From positions 613,706 to 677,705 of the forward strand of contig NZ_MRST01000025.1 of NCBI RefSeq assembly GCF_001902145.1: DNA of 64,000 nucleotides. The letters are read 5' to 3'. A model generated the notes under the pieces. It was not told the DNA's origin, ran no database searches, and saw nothing but the letters and a program-made list of their open reading frames with translations. Positions 53,225 to 61,776 of this stretch are shown here, in pieces; position 1 is the stretch's first letter, and each line of letters begins with the position of its first letter. The translations under genes were made by a program, and so were the position numbers. This DNA is from Pseudomonas fluorescens (lineage in GTDB: Bacteria; Pseudomonadota; Gammaproteobacteria; Pseudomonadales; Pseudomonadaceae).

Positions 53225-54627
53225 TGCTGCCAGGAAAATTCGTCAGTCTGCTGCTGGGCCTGGTGTTCGGCGGGTTGCTGTTGGCCCTGTCGCCAATCAA
53301 GGTCATGCTGGTCGTGGCCGGGGTAGCCGTGGCCTTGACGCTGATCCGCTTTCCCCTGTGGGGCTTGCTGATTTTCGCGGTACTGGCCACCAGTATTCCC
53401 TACACCACCTTGCAACTGGGTATCCGCACCACCGTCAGCGAGGCGGTACTGGGGCTGACCTGGCTCGGAGTGTTCTGGCAATCGTTCATCGGCAAGACCC
53501 GTGGTTTCATGCTATGGCGGCCGACTGAACGTGCGCTGATGTGGCTGATGCTGTTCAGCACCATTCCGTTTATCTGGGGCATGCTGATCATCCATGCCGA
53601 AGGCAACGGGCCGGTGAACTGGGTGCGCTGGCTGATGAACCTGTCGATGTTGTTTATCGTGCCGCTGCTGCTGCGCACCGACGCCGACCGCGACAAGGTG
53701 GTGGTCGCCCTGTTGCTGGGTAACCTGGCGATGCTGTTGCTGTCGATCTTCATGTTCCTGAAGACGCGCAACGCGATGTCGATGATCGATATTCTCACCG
53801 ACCTCAAATACGCCCACCCGGAAGCGGTGAAAGACATTTTCTCCGCCAACTACACACGCATGGCCTCGCCCTGGGTGCACCCCAACCTGACCGGTGGCGT
53901 GCTGGTGCTGTTTATTCCCCTGGCGCTGTTTTATGGCTGGACCCGCAGCGGCTGGCGCCGGGCGCTGGGCCTGGCGGTGGCGGTGCTGGGGTGTGCCGGC
54001 CTGCTGCTGAGTATTTCTCGCGGTGCCATCGTGGCCCTGGCGCTGGTGTTGATCTGGCTGGCCTACAAGCGCGTGCCGAACAGCGGGCGCATCATCGGTA
54101 TCGGGGCGGCGTTTGCCGTTGCACTGGTCATGTTCTATCCGCCGTTGCAGGAGCGCTTGATGACCATCTTCTCGACCACCAACGCCAGTACCGAAATCCG
54201 CTTTGACGAGTACGCCAGGTTTCCCGCCGCCATGGCGACCTTCCCCCTGGGCATCGGCTTCAAGATCGACCCGCCCGTGCCTGGCTCCAATCTGTTGGGC
54301 ATCTCAAACCTGTGGCTGAACTTTATCTACAAGGTCGGTATTCCAGGGATGCTGCTGTTTATAACCGTCACTGTGTTGTGGTGGCGCGAAGTGCGGCCCC
54401 TGGGCCAGGTGCGCAAGGTCACCGCCGACAATGCGCTGTGGCTGGGGTGCATCTGCGGCGTGTTGGCGGCGCTGCTGACAGGGATTTTCGACCACTACTT
54501 CAGCTTCACCTTCGTACTGATCGCGCTGTTCTGGCTGTTGATGGGCATGAGCCTGCAACAGGTGCGCCTGCGCCCCTCCATTACCGCCCCTGTCGCTGCT
54601 ATTGCGCCAAAGGATAACCAACCATGA
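53224..54627 (+). CDS. pslJ: O-antigen ligase/polymerase-like membrane protein PslJ
   Basis: A 467-residue integral membrane protein with 10-12 hydrophobic helices, and a longer periplasmic loop around 305-375, as in Wzy/WaaL-type proteins. The conserved PWVHPNLTGGVLVLFIPLAL near 217-237 carries the Wzy-type His. It probably polymerises Psl repeat units in the periplasm. It overlaps the acetyltransferase gene by 4 bases. Confidence 0.85.
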   Translation: MLPGKFVSLLLGLVFGGLLLALSPIKVMLVVAGVAVALTLIRFPLWGLLIFAVLATSIPYTTLQLGIRTTVSEAVLGLTWLGVFWQSFIGKTRGFMLWRPTERALMWLMLFSTIPFIWGMLIIHAEGNGPVNWVRWLMNLSMLFIVPLLLRTDADRDKVVVALLLGNLAMLLLSIFMFLKTRNAMSMIDILTDLKYAHPEAVKDIFSANYTRMASPWVHPNLTGGVLVLFIPLALFYGWTRSGWRRALGLAVAVLGCAGLLLSISRGAIVALALVLIWLAYKRVPNSGRIIGIGAAFAVALVMFYPPLQERLMTIFSTTNASTEIRFDEYARFPAAMATFPLGIGFKIDPPVPGSNLLGISNLWLNFIYKVGIPGMLLFITVTVLWWREVRPLGQVRKVTADNALWLGCICGVLAALLTGIFDHYFSFTFVLIALFWLLMGMSLQQVRLRPSITAPVAAIAPKDNQP

Positions 54628-55445
54628 AGCACCGGATGATTCACTCCACCGATTTGCGCGACCGCCTCCCCACGCTGGCCAGTGAACTGGGCGTATGCCT
54701 GCCAGACCTGGAAGAGGCGCTGGACTGGTGCCTGGCCAATGACGTGGTATTTGAAGAGGGCGAAGGCGACAACAAGCGCTTCTGGATCAGCTCCATCGAC
54801 CAGGAAACCGCGATTGAGCACCCGGTGGCGCGCCGCCTGTTCCACCGGATGAAACAGGACCTGGCGGCCCAGCTGCTGCCCCGTTACGGCAAAAACTGGG
54901 CAACCGTCAAAGACCGGTGGCGCAGTGTCTGGGACATGGCCTACAACATTTTGATCAACAAGATCCCCAGCCACCATGTGCGCATTGCCTGGCTGCGCCT
55001 GGGTGGCGCGAAGATCGGCAAGGGCTCCAGCTTGTGGCGTAACACCGAAGTGCTGGGCATGCACAATTTGGTGGTCGGCGACGATTCGGTCATCGGTTGG
55101 CATTGCCAGGTGGACGCCCGCGCCGGGCTGGTGATCGGCAACCATGTGGCGATTGCCTCGCATGTTTTGCTCATCGCCGGCAGCCATGATTTGCAGGCGC
55201 CGGAGTTCTGGTCGATTTCCGGGCCGACTTACATCGACGACTACGTCTGGATCGGTAGCCGTGCGTTGATCGGCTTCGGCACGCACCTGGGCTATGGTTC
55301 AGTGATCAGCGCCAATACCGTGGTGGCCAAAGCCGTGGCGCCCTACAAAATCATTGGCGGAAGCGGTGCCAAAATCATGGGCGAGCGTTGCCATGACCTG
55401 AACTATAAGGTGGGTGGCAAGGGCCTGTTCACCCTGTTTCACTGA
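54624..55445 (+). CDS. Left-handed beta-helix (hexapeptide) acyltransferase in psl operon
   Basis: A 273-residue protein with a unique N-terminal helical segment (about 1-110) and a hexapeptide-repeat acyltransferase domain (about 120-245: GAKIGKGSSLWRNTEVLGMH, VVGDDSVIGWHCQVDA, GNHVAIASHVLLIAGSHDLQ, IDDYVWIGSRALIGFG). His in GSHDLQAP is the probable catalytic base. It resembles WcaF/VirA-type acetyltransferases and likely O-acetylates the sugar chain. P. aeruginosa has a membrane acyltransferase (PslL) at the operon end instead; none is seen here. It overlaps pslJ by 4 bases and pslK by 1 base. Confidence 0.83.
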   Translation: MKHRMIHSTDLRDRLPTLASELGVCLPDLEEALDWCLANDVVFEEGEGDNKRFWISSIDQETAIEHPVARRLFHRMKQDLAAQLLPRYGKNWATVKDRWRSVWDMAYNILINKIPSHHVRIAWLRLGGAKIGKGSSLWRNTEVLGMHNLVVGDDSVIGWHCQVDARAGLVIGNHVAIASHVLLIAGSHDLQAPEFWSISGPTYIDDYVWIGSRALIGFGTHLGYGSVISANTVVAKAVAPYKIIGGSGAKIMGERCHDLNYKVGGKGLFTLFH

Positions 55446-56851
55446 TGTTCGGCAGCACGCTCTGGCTGACCCTGGCGACGCTCGCCGGACTGGTAGCCGG
55501 TTTTGCCCGCGAATGGCTACTGGTGGCGGCCTGGGGCGCGGGCAGTCGCAGCGACGGGTTTCTGGTGGCGGTGTTTTTGCCCGAAGCATTGCGCATGACC
55601 CTGGCTGCCGGCTTGCTCGCAGCGGCTGCCCTGCCCCTCTATCAGCAACGCGACCCGCGCCGCCAGCAAGCCTGGCTGGCCAGCCTGTCCCCCCGCCTGC
55701 TGGGGGTGGGCCTGGCCCTGTTTGCCATACTGGCGCTGGGCGCGCCGCTGTGGGTGCGCCTGATCGGCCCCGGCCTGGACGCCGCGGCCCATGCACAAGC
55801 CGCCGCCAACCTGCGCTGGCTGGCCGCCTGTGCGCCAGGCCTGGTGATGCATGGGTTGTTCAGTATTCCCTTGCAGGCACGCCAACGTTTTGTCCTGCCG
55901 GGCCTGGGCTCTTTACTGTTCAATCTGCCACCGGTGCTGTACCTGTTTATCCGTGGCAGCTCCAGCGACAGTACAGCGCTGGCCATGAGCTTTTTTGCTG
56001 GCAGTGTCTTGATGTGCCTGCCGTTGCTGGCGCCGGTCTGGTCTTTCGGCTGGCGGCCATGGCAGGTCACCGGCGACCCGCTGGCAGGCCGCGAACTGCT
56101 GGGGCGCATCGGGCCGTTGTTGGCCAGCAACGTGGCCAGCCAGGGCCTGGCGCTACTGGAACGATTGATCGCCAGTTTCCTGGGGGAAGGCGCGGTTACG
56201 TGGGTCAACCTTGCACGCAAGCTGATCAACCTGCCACTGATCGCCTTGATGAGCCTCAACCAAGTGCTGCTGGGCATGATGAGCGGCGAGCAAGGTCAAC
56301 AGCGCTTGGCCCTGCTGCGCCGCGGCCTGGATGCAGCGACCCTGCTGAGCCTGCCTGCGGCCTTCGGCCTGATTGGCGCCAGCCCCACGCTGATTCATCT
56401 GCTGATGCCCGCTCAGAGCACCGACGGCCCACTGCCGGCGCTGCTGGCCTGGTTCGCCACGCCACTGGTGTTTGGCGCCTGGAACGCCATGCTCGCCCGC
56501 TATGCCTATGCCAGCGGCGACACGCGCCTGCCGCTCAACTGCGAACTGCTGGGCAGCCTGGTCAACGCCGCCTTGCTGGTGGTGCTGCCCTATTGTTTCG
56601 GCCTGTCGGGGATCGCCTTGGCGGCGTTGGGGGGAGTTGTGGTGACCAACCTGTTGCTGATGCACCGCCAACAACTGCTCGGCCAACTGGGCTGGCCGTT
56701 GCACTGGGGCTTGAGCGGGGTGCTGTTGGGTGTGGCAGCGCTGGTCCTGCACCCATTGCACAACGATGGCTGGCAGTTGGGGTTGAGTAGCCTGGCCGGC
56801 GCGCTGGTGTTGGTGGGGCTGGGGCTTTGGCTCAAGCCGTGGAAAGCCTGA
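55445..56851 (+). CDS. pslK: MurJ/MviN-type lipid flippase PslK
   Basis: A 468-residue membrane protein with about 13 helices of the MOP superfamily. AGLVAGFAREWLLVAAWGAG and SDGFLVAVFLPEALR match the MurJ N-terminal signature. It probably flips lipid-linked Psl repeat units to the periplasm. Last gene of the operon; a GC hairpin without a T run (CCCACC/GGTGGG, 56860-56876) lies between it and the convergent DUF4174 gene. Confidence 0.88.
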   Translation: MFGSTLWLTLATLAGLVAGFAREWLLVAAWGAGSRSDGFLVAVFLPEALRMTLAAGLLAAAALPLYQQRDPRRQQAWLASLSPRLLGVGLALFAILALGAPLWVRLIGPGLDAAAHAQAAANLRWLAACAPGLVMHGLFSIPLQARQRFVLPGLGSLLFNLPPVLYLFIRGSSSDSTALAMSFFAGSVLMCLPLLAPVWSFGWRPWQVTGDPLAGRELLGRIGPLLASNVASQGLALLERLIASFLGEGAVTWVNLARKLINLPLIALMSLNQVLLGMMSGEQGQQRLALLRRGLDAATLLSLPAAFGLIGASPTLIHLLMPAQSTDGPLPALLAWFATPLVFGAWNAMLARYAYASGDTRLPLNCELLGSLVNAALLVVLPYCFGLSGIALAALGGVVVTNLLLMHRQQLLGQLGWPLHWGLSGVLLGVAALVLHPLHNDGWQLGLSSLAGALVLVGLGLWLKPWKA

Positions 56852-56887
56852 GGCCGGTTCCCACCAGAACGGTGGGAGGGGACCTGT

Positions 56888-57457
56888 TCAATCCTCCAGT
56901 GGCTTGGGGGCTTTGCCAGCGGCTTTGCTACCCTTGGTCGCAGGCGCTGGAGCCGCTGGAGCAGGCTCTGGCTGCGCAGGTGCGGCAAGCTCCTTCTCCG
57001 CCTGAGGCATCTGGTCGATGGCGCTGAAGAATTCCTTCAGGTCGAGGCTGTCCGGCGGCACGGTTTTCTCGAGTTTCTTCTCGCCGTCCTTGCCGATCAG
57101 GATCACTTTGGTGCCGCTGCCGACGCCGAGCTTGAGGGCACGGATCAGTGCATTGGTTTCAGGCGGCGTGAGCTTTTTGCTGTCCTTTGGGTCCTTGGCG
57201 AACTTCTCCCCTTCGGCACCAATGCTGCCGAACTTTACGGTGTAGAACACCATGCTGCGCTCTTCGAAGGACTGCTTGGTGGCAGCCTCTTCCAGTTGTT
57301 TCTTCAGCGTTGCCAGTGTCGGGTTTCCAGCATCAAGCTCCACGACCACCAGGGGGCGCGTCTTGCCCAATTCCTGCTTGAGCGGATTATCATCAGCGGC
57401 CAACAACGGCCCCGTAAAAGCCATCAAGGTAGCCAGGGTCAGCGACCGGATGAGCAT
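56888..57457 (-). CDS. DUF4174 family secreted protein
   Basis: A 189-residue protein with a signal peptide (LTLATLMAFTGPLLA) and a DUF4174 domain (about 28-150), a thioredoxin-like fold without the CxxC pair: TRPLVVVELDAGNPTLATLK and KVILIGKDGEKKLEKTVPPD. The last 40 residues are rich in Ala, Pro and Lys. An excellent ribosome binding site (AAAGGAGG, 6 bases before ATG 57457) decides the start over an upstream ATG. The function is unknown; probably periplasmic. Confidence 0.85.
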   Translation of the reverse strand: MLIRSLTLATLMAFTGPLLAADDNPLKQELGKTRPLVVVELDAGNPTLATLKKQLEEAATKQSFEERSMVFYTVKFGSIGAEGEKFAKDPKDSKKLTPPETNALIRALKLGVGSGTKVILIGKDGEKKLEKTVPPDSLDLKEFFSAIDQMPQAEKELAAPAQPEPAPAAPAPATKGSKAAGKAPKPLED

Positions 57458-57609
57458 GCGCACCTCCTTTGAATTCCATGCAGGGTTCTTGAGTTTCATG
57501 TCTGCGACAGCCAAATTCAAGGATGATTCCTACACCACCTTGAGAAGCGTAGGTCAGGAAGCCCGCTACGCAAGGGCTTGGACAGTGGCCTGGTCATTGT
57601 TTCTTCCGG

Positions 57610-58242
57610 TTACGAGACCTTCCACTGCGGCCAATGCCGGGCGAAAACGGGCGCCACGACGGGGTCGGCATCTACCCGCTCCAGGCGTTGTGCAAAGCCC
57701 GGCGCCAGGTTGCCGAGCACCTCGCGCGCGTCGTCCCAACGCGACACCGCCGCCGCCATGATGCCCAGTGCATTCGGCGCGTTGCTCGGGGTAAACAGCT
57801 GGCCGGCAAACTGATCGGCAAACACGACCCAGGCCTGGTGCAGGTAGCGCCGTGTGCCGCTGACCAGTTGCGCTTGCTGCGCCTCATCGGCATTGCCCAA
57901 CCAGCGTTGCGGGTAGTCGATGATACCGATCGCCGAATAGCAGTTGGCGGCGATATACAGCAAGCCGCGCAGGATCTGTGTACGATCGCCGGCCAGCAAT
58001 CCGGCCTTGGGATACTCCAGGCCCAGGTGGATCAGGATCGCGGCGCTTTCGGTCAGTACCTGGCCATTTGGAGTGACCAGGGTGGGGATCTGCTTGAGTG
58101 GATTGATACGTGCAAGCGCGTCACTGCCCTCGCCATCCTGCCAGGAACTGGCCTCCACGCGATGCCACGGCACTGCGCAGCGCTGCAGGGCGATTTCGAT
58201 CATGCAAGAACCGGATTCGTCGGTGCCATAAAGGGTGTACAT
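57610..58242 (-). CDS. Glutathione S-transferase family protein
   Basis: A 210-residue GST-like protein: thioredoxin-like N-terminal domain (MYTLYGTDESGSCMIEIAL; INPLKQIPTLVTPNGQVLTE with the cis-Pro of the glutathione site and ES motif), and an all-helical C-terminal domain. Start chosen at ATG 58242 after AGGAGGAAA; the frame is open further upstream toward polB. Substrate unknown. It lies 49 bases downstream of polB on the same strand. Confidence 0.87.
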   Translation of the reverse strand: MYTLYGTDESGSCMIEIALQRCAVPWHRVEASSWQDGEGSDALARINPLKQIPTLVTPNGQVLTESAAILIHLGLEYPKAGLLAGDRTQILRGLLYIAANCYSAIGIIDYPQRWLGNADEAQQAQLVSGTRRYLHQAWVVFADQFAGQLFTPSNAPNALGIMAAAVSRWDDAREVLGNLAPGFAQRLERVDADPVVAPVFARHWPQWKVS

Positions 58243-58291
58243 GGGCGTTTCCTCCTGGGCGATAGGCGATAGGGACAGCATGGTCCATTGC

Positions 58292-60649
58292 CTAGAATAG
58301 CCCCATCTGCCCACCCACAAGGGTACCGAAATCGTCATTCACGAACGGCAGGATTGCGTCAGCCACGGGCTGCAATTGGCGCGTGACGTAGTGGTCGTAG
58401 TCGATAGGCGCCTGCCGTACTTCCAGCGGTTCCGGGCCGTTGACACTGATCACGTAGCTGATCCAGCCACCCCGCTGATACTGGCGCGGGCGGCCCAGGC
58501 GGTCGTTGTACTCGTCTGCCAGGCGCGCGGCGCGTACGTGAGGCGGGACGTTGCGTTCGTAGTCGTGCAAGGGCCGGCGCAGGCGTTTGCGGTAGATCAA
58601 CAACTCATCGAATTCGCCGCTCAAGGTACGCCGCACGTAGTCGCGTATGTAGTCTTGATGGGGTTGGCGGTGGAAGATGCGTTGGTAGAGTTCCTGCTGG
58701 AATTGCCGGGCCAGGGGCGACCAGTCGCTGCGCACGGTTTCCAGGCCTTTGTAGACCATTTCTTCGCTGCCATCTTCGCGCACGACCAGGCCGGCGTAGC
58801 GCTTTTTGCTGCCCTCCTCGGCGCCACGAATGGTCGGCATCAGGAAGCGGCTGAAGTGGGTTTCGTATTGCAGTTCAAGGGCGCTTTGCAGGCCGTACTC
58901 GTTGCTCAGGTGCGCGCGCCACCAGTCGTTGACGTGCTGCACCAGCGCCAGGCCGATGCGGTTGGCGTCCTGCGCAGAATGCGCGCTGCCCAGCCAGACG
59001 AAGGTGGAGTCGGTGTCACCGTAAATCACCTCGTACCCTTGGGCCTCAACCAGTGCGCGGGTCTGGCGCATGATCTGATGCCCACGCAGGGTAATCGAGG
59101 ACGCCAGCCGGGTGTCGAAGAACCGGCAGCCGCTGGAGCCGAGCACACCGTAAAAGGCGTTCATGATGATCTTCAGTGCCTGGGACAACGGCGCATTGCG
59201 CTCGCGCTTGGCCTCTTCGCGGCCTTCGGACACCCGCGTGACGATGGACGGCAGGCAATGCCGGGTGCGGGAGAAGCGCGCGCCGCGAAAGCCTTCCACC
59301 GAGTCGCTGTCGTCGGGATGCTTGAGGCCTTCGATCAAGCCCACCGGGTCGATGAGGAAGCTGCGGATGATCGATGGATAAAGGCTTTTGTAGTCCAGCA
59401 CCAGCACAGATTCATAGAGGCCCGGGCGCGAGTCCATGACAAACCCGCCGGGGCTGGCTTGGGGCGGTTTGTCGCCCAGGTTCGGCGCGACGAAACCCTG
59501 GCGGTGCATCAACGGCATGTACAGGTGGGTGAAGGCGGCCACCGAGCCGCCGTTACGATCGGCCGGCAACCCGGTGACGCTGGCGCGCTCCAGCAAGAAC
59601 TTGAGCAGCTCGGTTTTCTCGAAAATCCGCGTGACCAGTTCGCAGTCCTTGAGGTTGTAGCGCGCCAGGGCAGGCTTGTCCTCGGCAAACATGCGGTTGA
59701 TTTCGTCCATGCGCTGGTACGGCGTGGAGATGTCCTTGCCTTCGCCGAGCAGGGTTTGCGCGACGTTTTCCAGGCTGAAGGATTCAAAACTCCAAGTGGC
59801 CGAACGCAGCGCTTCGATACCGTCGATGATCAGTCTTCCCGCCGCCGCCGCAAAGTAGTGATTGCGGCTGCCGTGTTCGCGCCAGGCCATGGCTTCACCG
59901 CCACGTCCCAGCAACAGCGGCACGTTCAGGCGCTGGGCGTGTTCATGGAGTACGCGCAGGTCGAACTGCACCACGTTCCAGCCGATGATCGCGTCGGGGT
60001 CAAAAGTGGCCAGCCATTGGTTGAGGCGTTCGAGCAGTTGAACGCGGGTGTCGCAATAGTCGAGCTTGAAATCCACGGCGTCGGTTTTGTTCGGCGGGCC
60101 GAGCATGTACACCTGGCGTTCGCCGCAGCCTTCAAGAGCGATGGAATAGAGATCGCCCTGGGCAGTGGTCTCGATGTCCAGGGACACCAGCTTCAAGGGA
60201 GGACGGTAGTCGGGGGCAGGCTTCATCTGCGCGTCAAGCAAGGTGCCGCTCGCATCCGCAGTGCCGCCGAACCACACCGGGGCGGTGATAAAGCGCTCCA
60301 TCATGTAGCGCTCGGGCGGCCGCACGTCACCTTCGTAGACATCGACCCCGGCGGCGCGCAGGCGCTTCTCGATGTCCATCAACTGGCGGTGCTGGCGGGC
60401 ATACAGGCCCAGGACCGGGCGGTGATGAAAGTCGCACAGCTGCAAGGGGCGCAACTCGAGATCGCGCTCACCCTTGAGCAGCCAATCGAGCGGCTTGCGA
60501 TGGGCCTCCGGGATGAACACCACCGAGGTTTGCACGGGTAGGCGAATACACCGAGGCCCTTGGTCTGTGGCCAGCCAGAAGCTGACCTCCGTGCCCGCCG
60601 GGGTATCGCGCCAATGCCGGGTCAGGACAAAACCCTGCTGTAAATCCAC
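58292..60649 (-). CDS. polB: DNA polymerase II
   Basis: A 785-residue family B DNA polymerase, SOS-type translesion/repair enzyme. The 3'-5' exonuclease domain has LVSLDIETT and IIGWNVVQFDLRVL; the polymerase domain has motif A DYKSLYPSIIRSFLID, motif B KIIMNAFYGVLGSSGCRFFD and motif C YGDTDSTFVW. Full-length compared with E. coli (about 783). A GTG at 60649 (VDLQQGFVLTRHW) is the likely start; a TTG lies 15 bases upstream. I see no convincing LexA box immediately upstream. Confidence 0.93.
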   Translation of the reverse strand: MDLQQGFVLTRHWRDTPAGTEVSFWLATDQGPRCIRLPVQTSVVFIPEAHRKPLDWLLKGERDLELRPLQLCDFHHRPVLGLYARQHRQLMDIEKRLRAAGVDVYEGDVRPPERYMMERFITAPVWFGGTADASGTLLDAQMKPAPDYRPPLKLVSLDIETTAQGDLYSIALEGCGERQVYMLGPPNKTDAVDFKLDYCDTRVQLLERLNQWLATFDPDAIIGWNVVQFDLRVLHEHAQRLNVPLLLGRGGEAMAWREHGSRNHYFAAAAGRLIIDGIEALRSATWSFESFSLENVAQTLLGEGKDISTPYQRMDEINRMFAEDKPALARYNLKDCELVTRIFEKTELLKFLLERASVTGLPADRNGGSVAAFTHLYMPLMHRQGFVAPNLGDKPPQASPGGFVMDSRPGLYESVLVLDYKSLYPSIIRSFLIDPVGLIEGLKHPDDSDSVEGFRGARFSRTRHCLPSIVTRVSEGREEAKRERNAPLSQALKIIMNAFYGVLGSSGCRFFDTRLASSITLRGHQIMRQTRALVEAQGYEVIYGDTDSTFVWLGSAHSAQDANRIGLALVQHVNDWWRAHLSNEYGLQSALELQYETHFSRFLMPTIRGAEEGSKKRYAGLVVREDGSEEMVYKGLETVRSDWSPLARQFQQELYQRIFHRQPHQDYIRDYVRRTLSGEFDELLIYRKRLRRPLHDYERNVPPHVRAARLADEYNDRLGRPRQYQRGGWISYVISVNGPEPLEVRQAPIDYDHYVTRQLQPVADAILPFVNDDFGTLVGGQMGLF

Positions 60650-60807
60650 CGTACCGTACCTCAAGAATCGCTTTCAGGGCGTGATTCTACTCGGCATCCG
60701 GGCTAACGCGGCGGGTAAACGCACACGCAGCGCGCAATCTGATAAATTTGTTGCAGGGTATTTTTTGAAGCGTAAAGGGCTGGGGACAGATCTCCCCCCT
60801 CGCCCCA

Positions 60808-61275
60808 TCACCTTGGTGGGGTTTTGCTCAGATAATTTTCGATATTGCGCATTTGCTCGTCCCAGCCACGGGAGTTCATCTTGAAGGCTTTCTGACGCCG
60901 CGCTTCGGGCACCTTGTCAAAACCGGACTCGACAACCTGCAACAGGATACCTGGAGCGCGATCTTCAATAGTGAACTCCACCAGCGTAGGTGTTTCCTCG
61001 TCGTAGTCGACGCCCTCTTCTACTGCGAAAGGATGCCACCAGAAAGAAAACAGCGTTTGGGGCAGGATGCGTTCGATCCTGGCCTTCCACACGACATGTT
61101 CGTAGCCTGGGTAGGTAATCGGCGCTTCGATGGTTTCTCCGGCCACGAAGGTTTTACCTTTAAGCGCGATACCGAACCACTTACCAAATTGCTCGGCCTG
61201 CGTGAGTGCCTCCCAGACCTGTTTACGTGATGCGTTGAGCAGCACTTTGCGTTCGATGCGATCTAATACGTGCAT
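60808..61275 (-). CDS. SRPBCC/AHSA1-type START-fold protein
   Basis: A 155-residue protein with the Activator-of-Hsp90-ATPase-like START fold: IERKVLLNASRKQVWEALTQ at the start, VEFTIEDRAPGILLQVVESG in the middle and a helical end (NSRGWDEQMRNIENYL). Such proteins bind small hydrophobic ligands; the role is unknown. ATG follows an excellent GGAGGAGGTGA site. About 150 bases separate it from polB, without a gene. Confidence 0.85.
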   Translation of the reverse strand: MHVLDRIERKVLLNASRKQVWEALTQAEQFGKWFGIALKGKTFVAGETIEAPITYPGYEHVVWKARIERILPQTLFSFWWHPFAVEEGVDYDEETPTLVEFTIEDRAPGILLQVVESGFDKVPEARRQKAFKMNSRGWDEQMRNIENYLSKTPPR

Positions 61276-61373
61276 GAGTCACCTCCTCCACTGAACACTA
61301 GGCGACATCAACCAATGCGCAACCTTCAGTTGTGCGCGATGATGATGTCCCCCTCCTTACCTGGCCATAGGTT

Positions 61374-61775
61374 ATGACTGACCCACTGAATGGAAGTTGC
61401 TTGTGCAAAGGTGTGCGCTACCAAGTGGACAGCCTGGACATGCCCACCAGCCACTGCCACTGCGCAAGCTGCCGCAAGGCACATGCGGCCGCGTTTGTCG
61501 CCACAGCCGGGGTGATGCGTGAACATTTTCGCTGGACACTCGGTGAGGAACTGCTGACGTCCTTTGAGTCTTCGCCGGGCAAATTCAGACATTTCTGCTC
61601 ACGTTGCGGCTCACATCTGATCGCTGAACGTGGGCATCAGCCCCACGTGATCGTGCGGGTGGCGACGCTGGATGATGATCCGGGCGTCAGGCCCACCTCG
61701 CATATCTGGACGGCCCATGAAGTGCCCTGGCTGGCTTATGACGGCGTAGCGCGCTGGGACGAGTGGCAGGTCTGA
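61374..61775 (+). CDS. GFA (glutathione-dependent formaldehyde-activating enzyme-like) zinc protein
   Basis: A 133-residue Mss4-like fold protein with the zinc-binding cysteine sets of the GFA family: GSCLCKGVRYQV, SHCHCASCRKAH and FRHFCSRCGSHLI. Most members are uncharacterised; activity toward S-hydroxymethylglutathione has been proposed for the prototype only. It converges with mrdA; stops are adjacent. Confidence 0.88.
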   Translation: MTDPLNGSCLCKGVRYQVDSLDMPTSHCHCASCRKAHAAAFVATAGVMREHFRWTLGEELLTSFESSPGKFRHFCSRCGSHLIAERGHQPHVIVRVATLDDDPGVRPTSHIWTAHEVPWLAYDGVARWDEWQV

Positions 61776-61776
61776 G

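Noticed and set aside
55414..56790. A 458-codon frame overlapping pslK in another frame
   Set aside because: Low-complexity Arg/Pro/Gly-rich translation; pslK has the MurJ signature and psl operon context.
58376..60541. A 721-codon open frame on the plus strand opposite polB
   Set aside because: It mirrors the codon structure of polB, is rich in Ala, Val, His and Gln as antisense frames of GC-rich genes are, and has no domain or ribosome binding site.
60803..60825. Hairpin CCCCATCACC/GGTGGGG followed by TTTTG
   Set aside because: It would terminate plus-strand transcription, but no plus-strand gene ends here; it overlaps the end of the SRPBCC gene.
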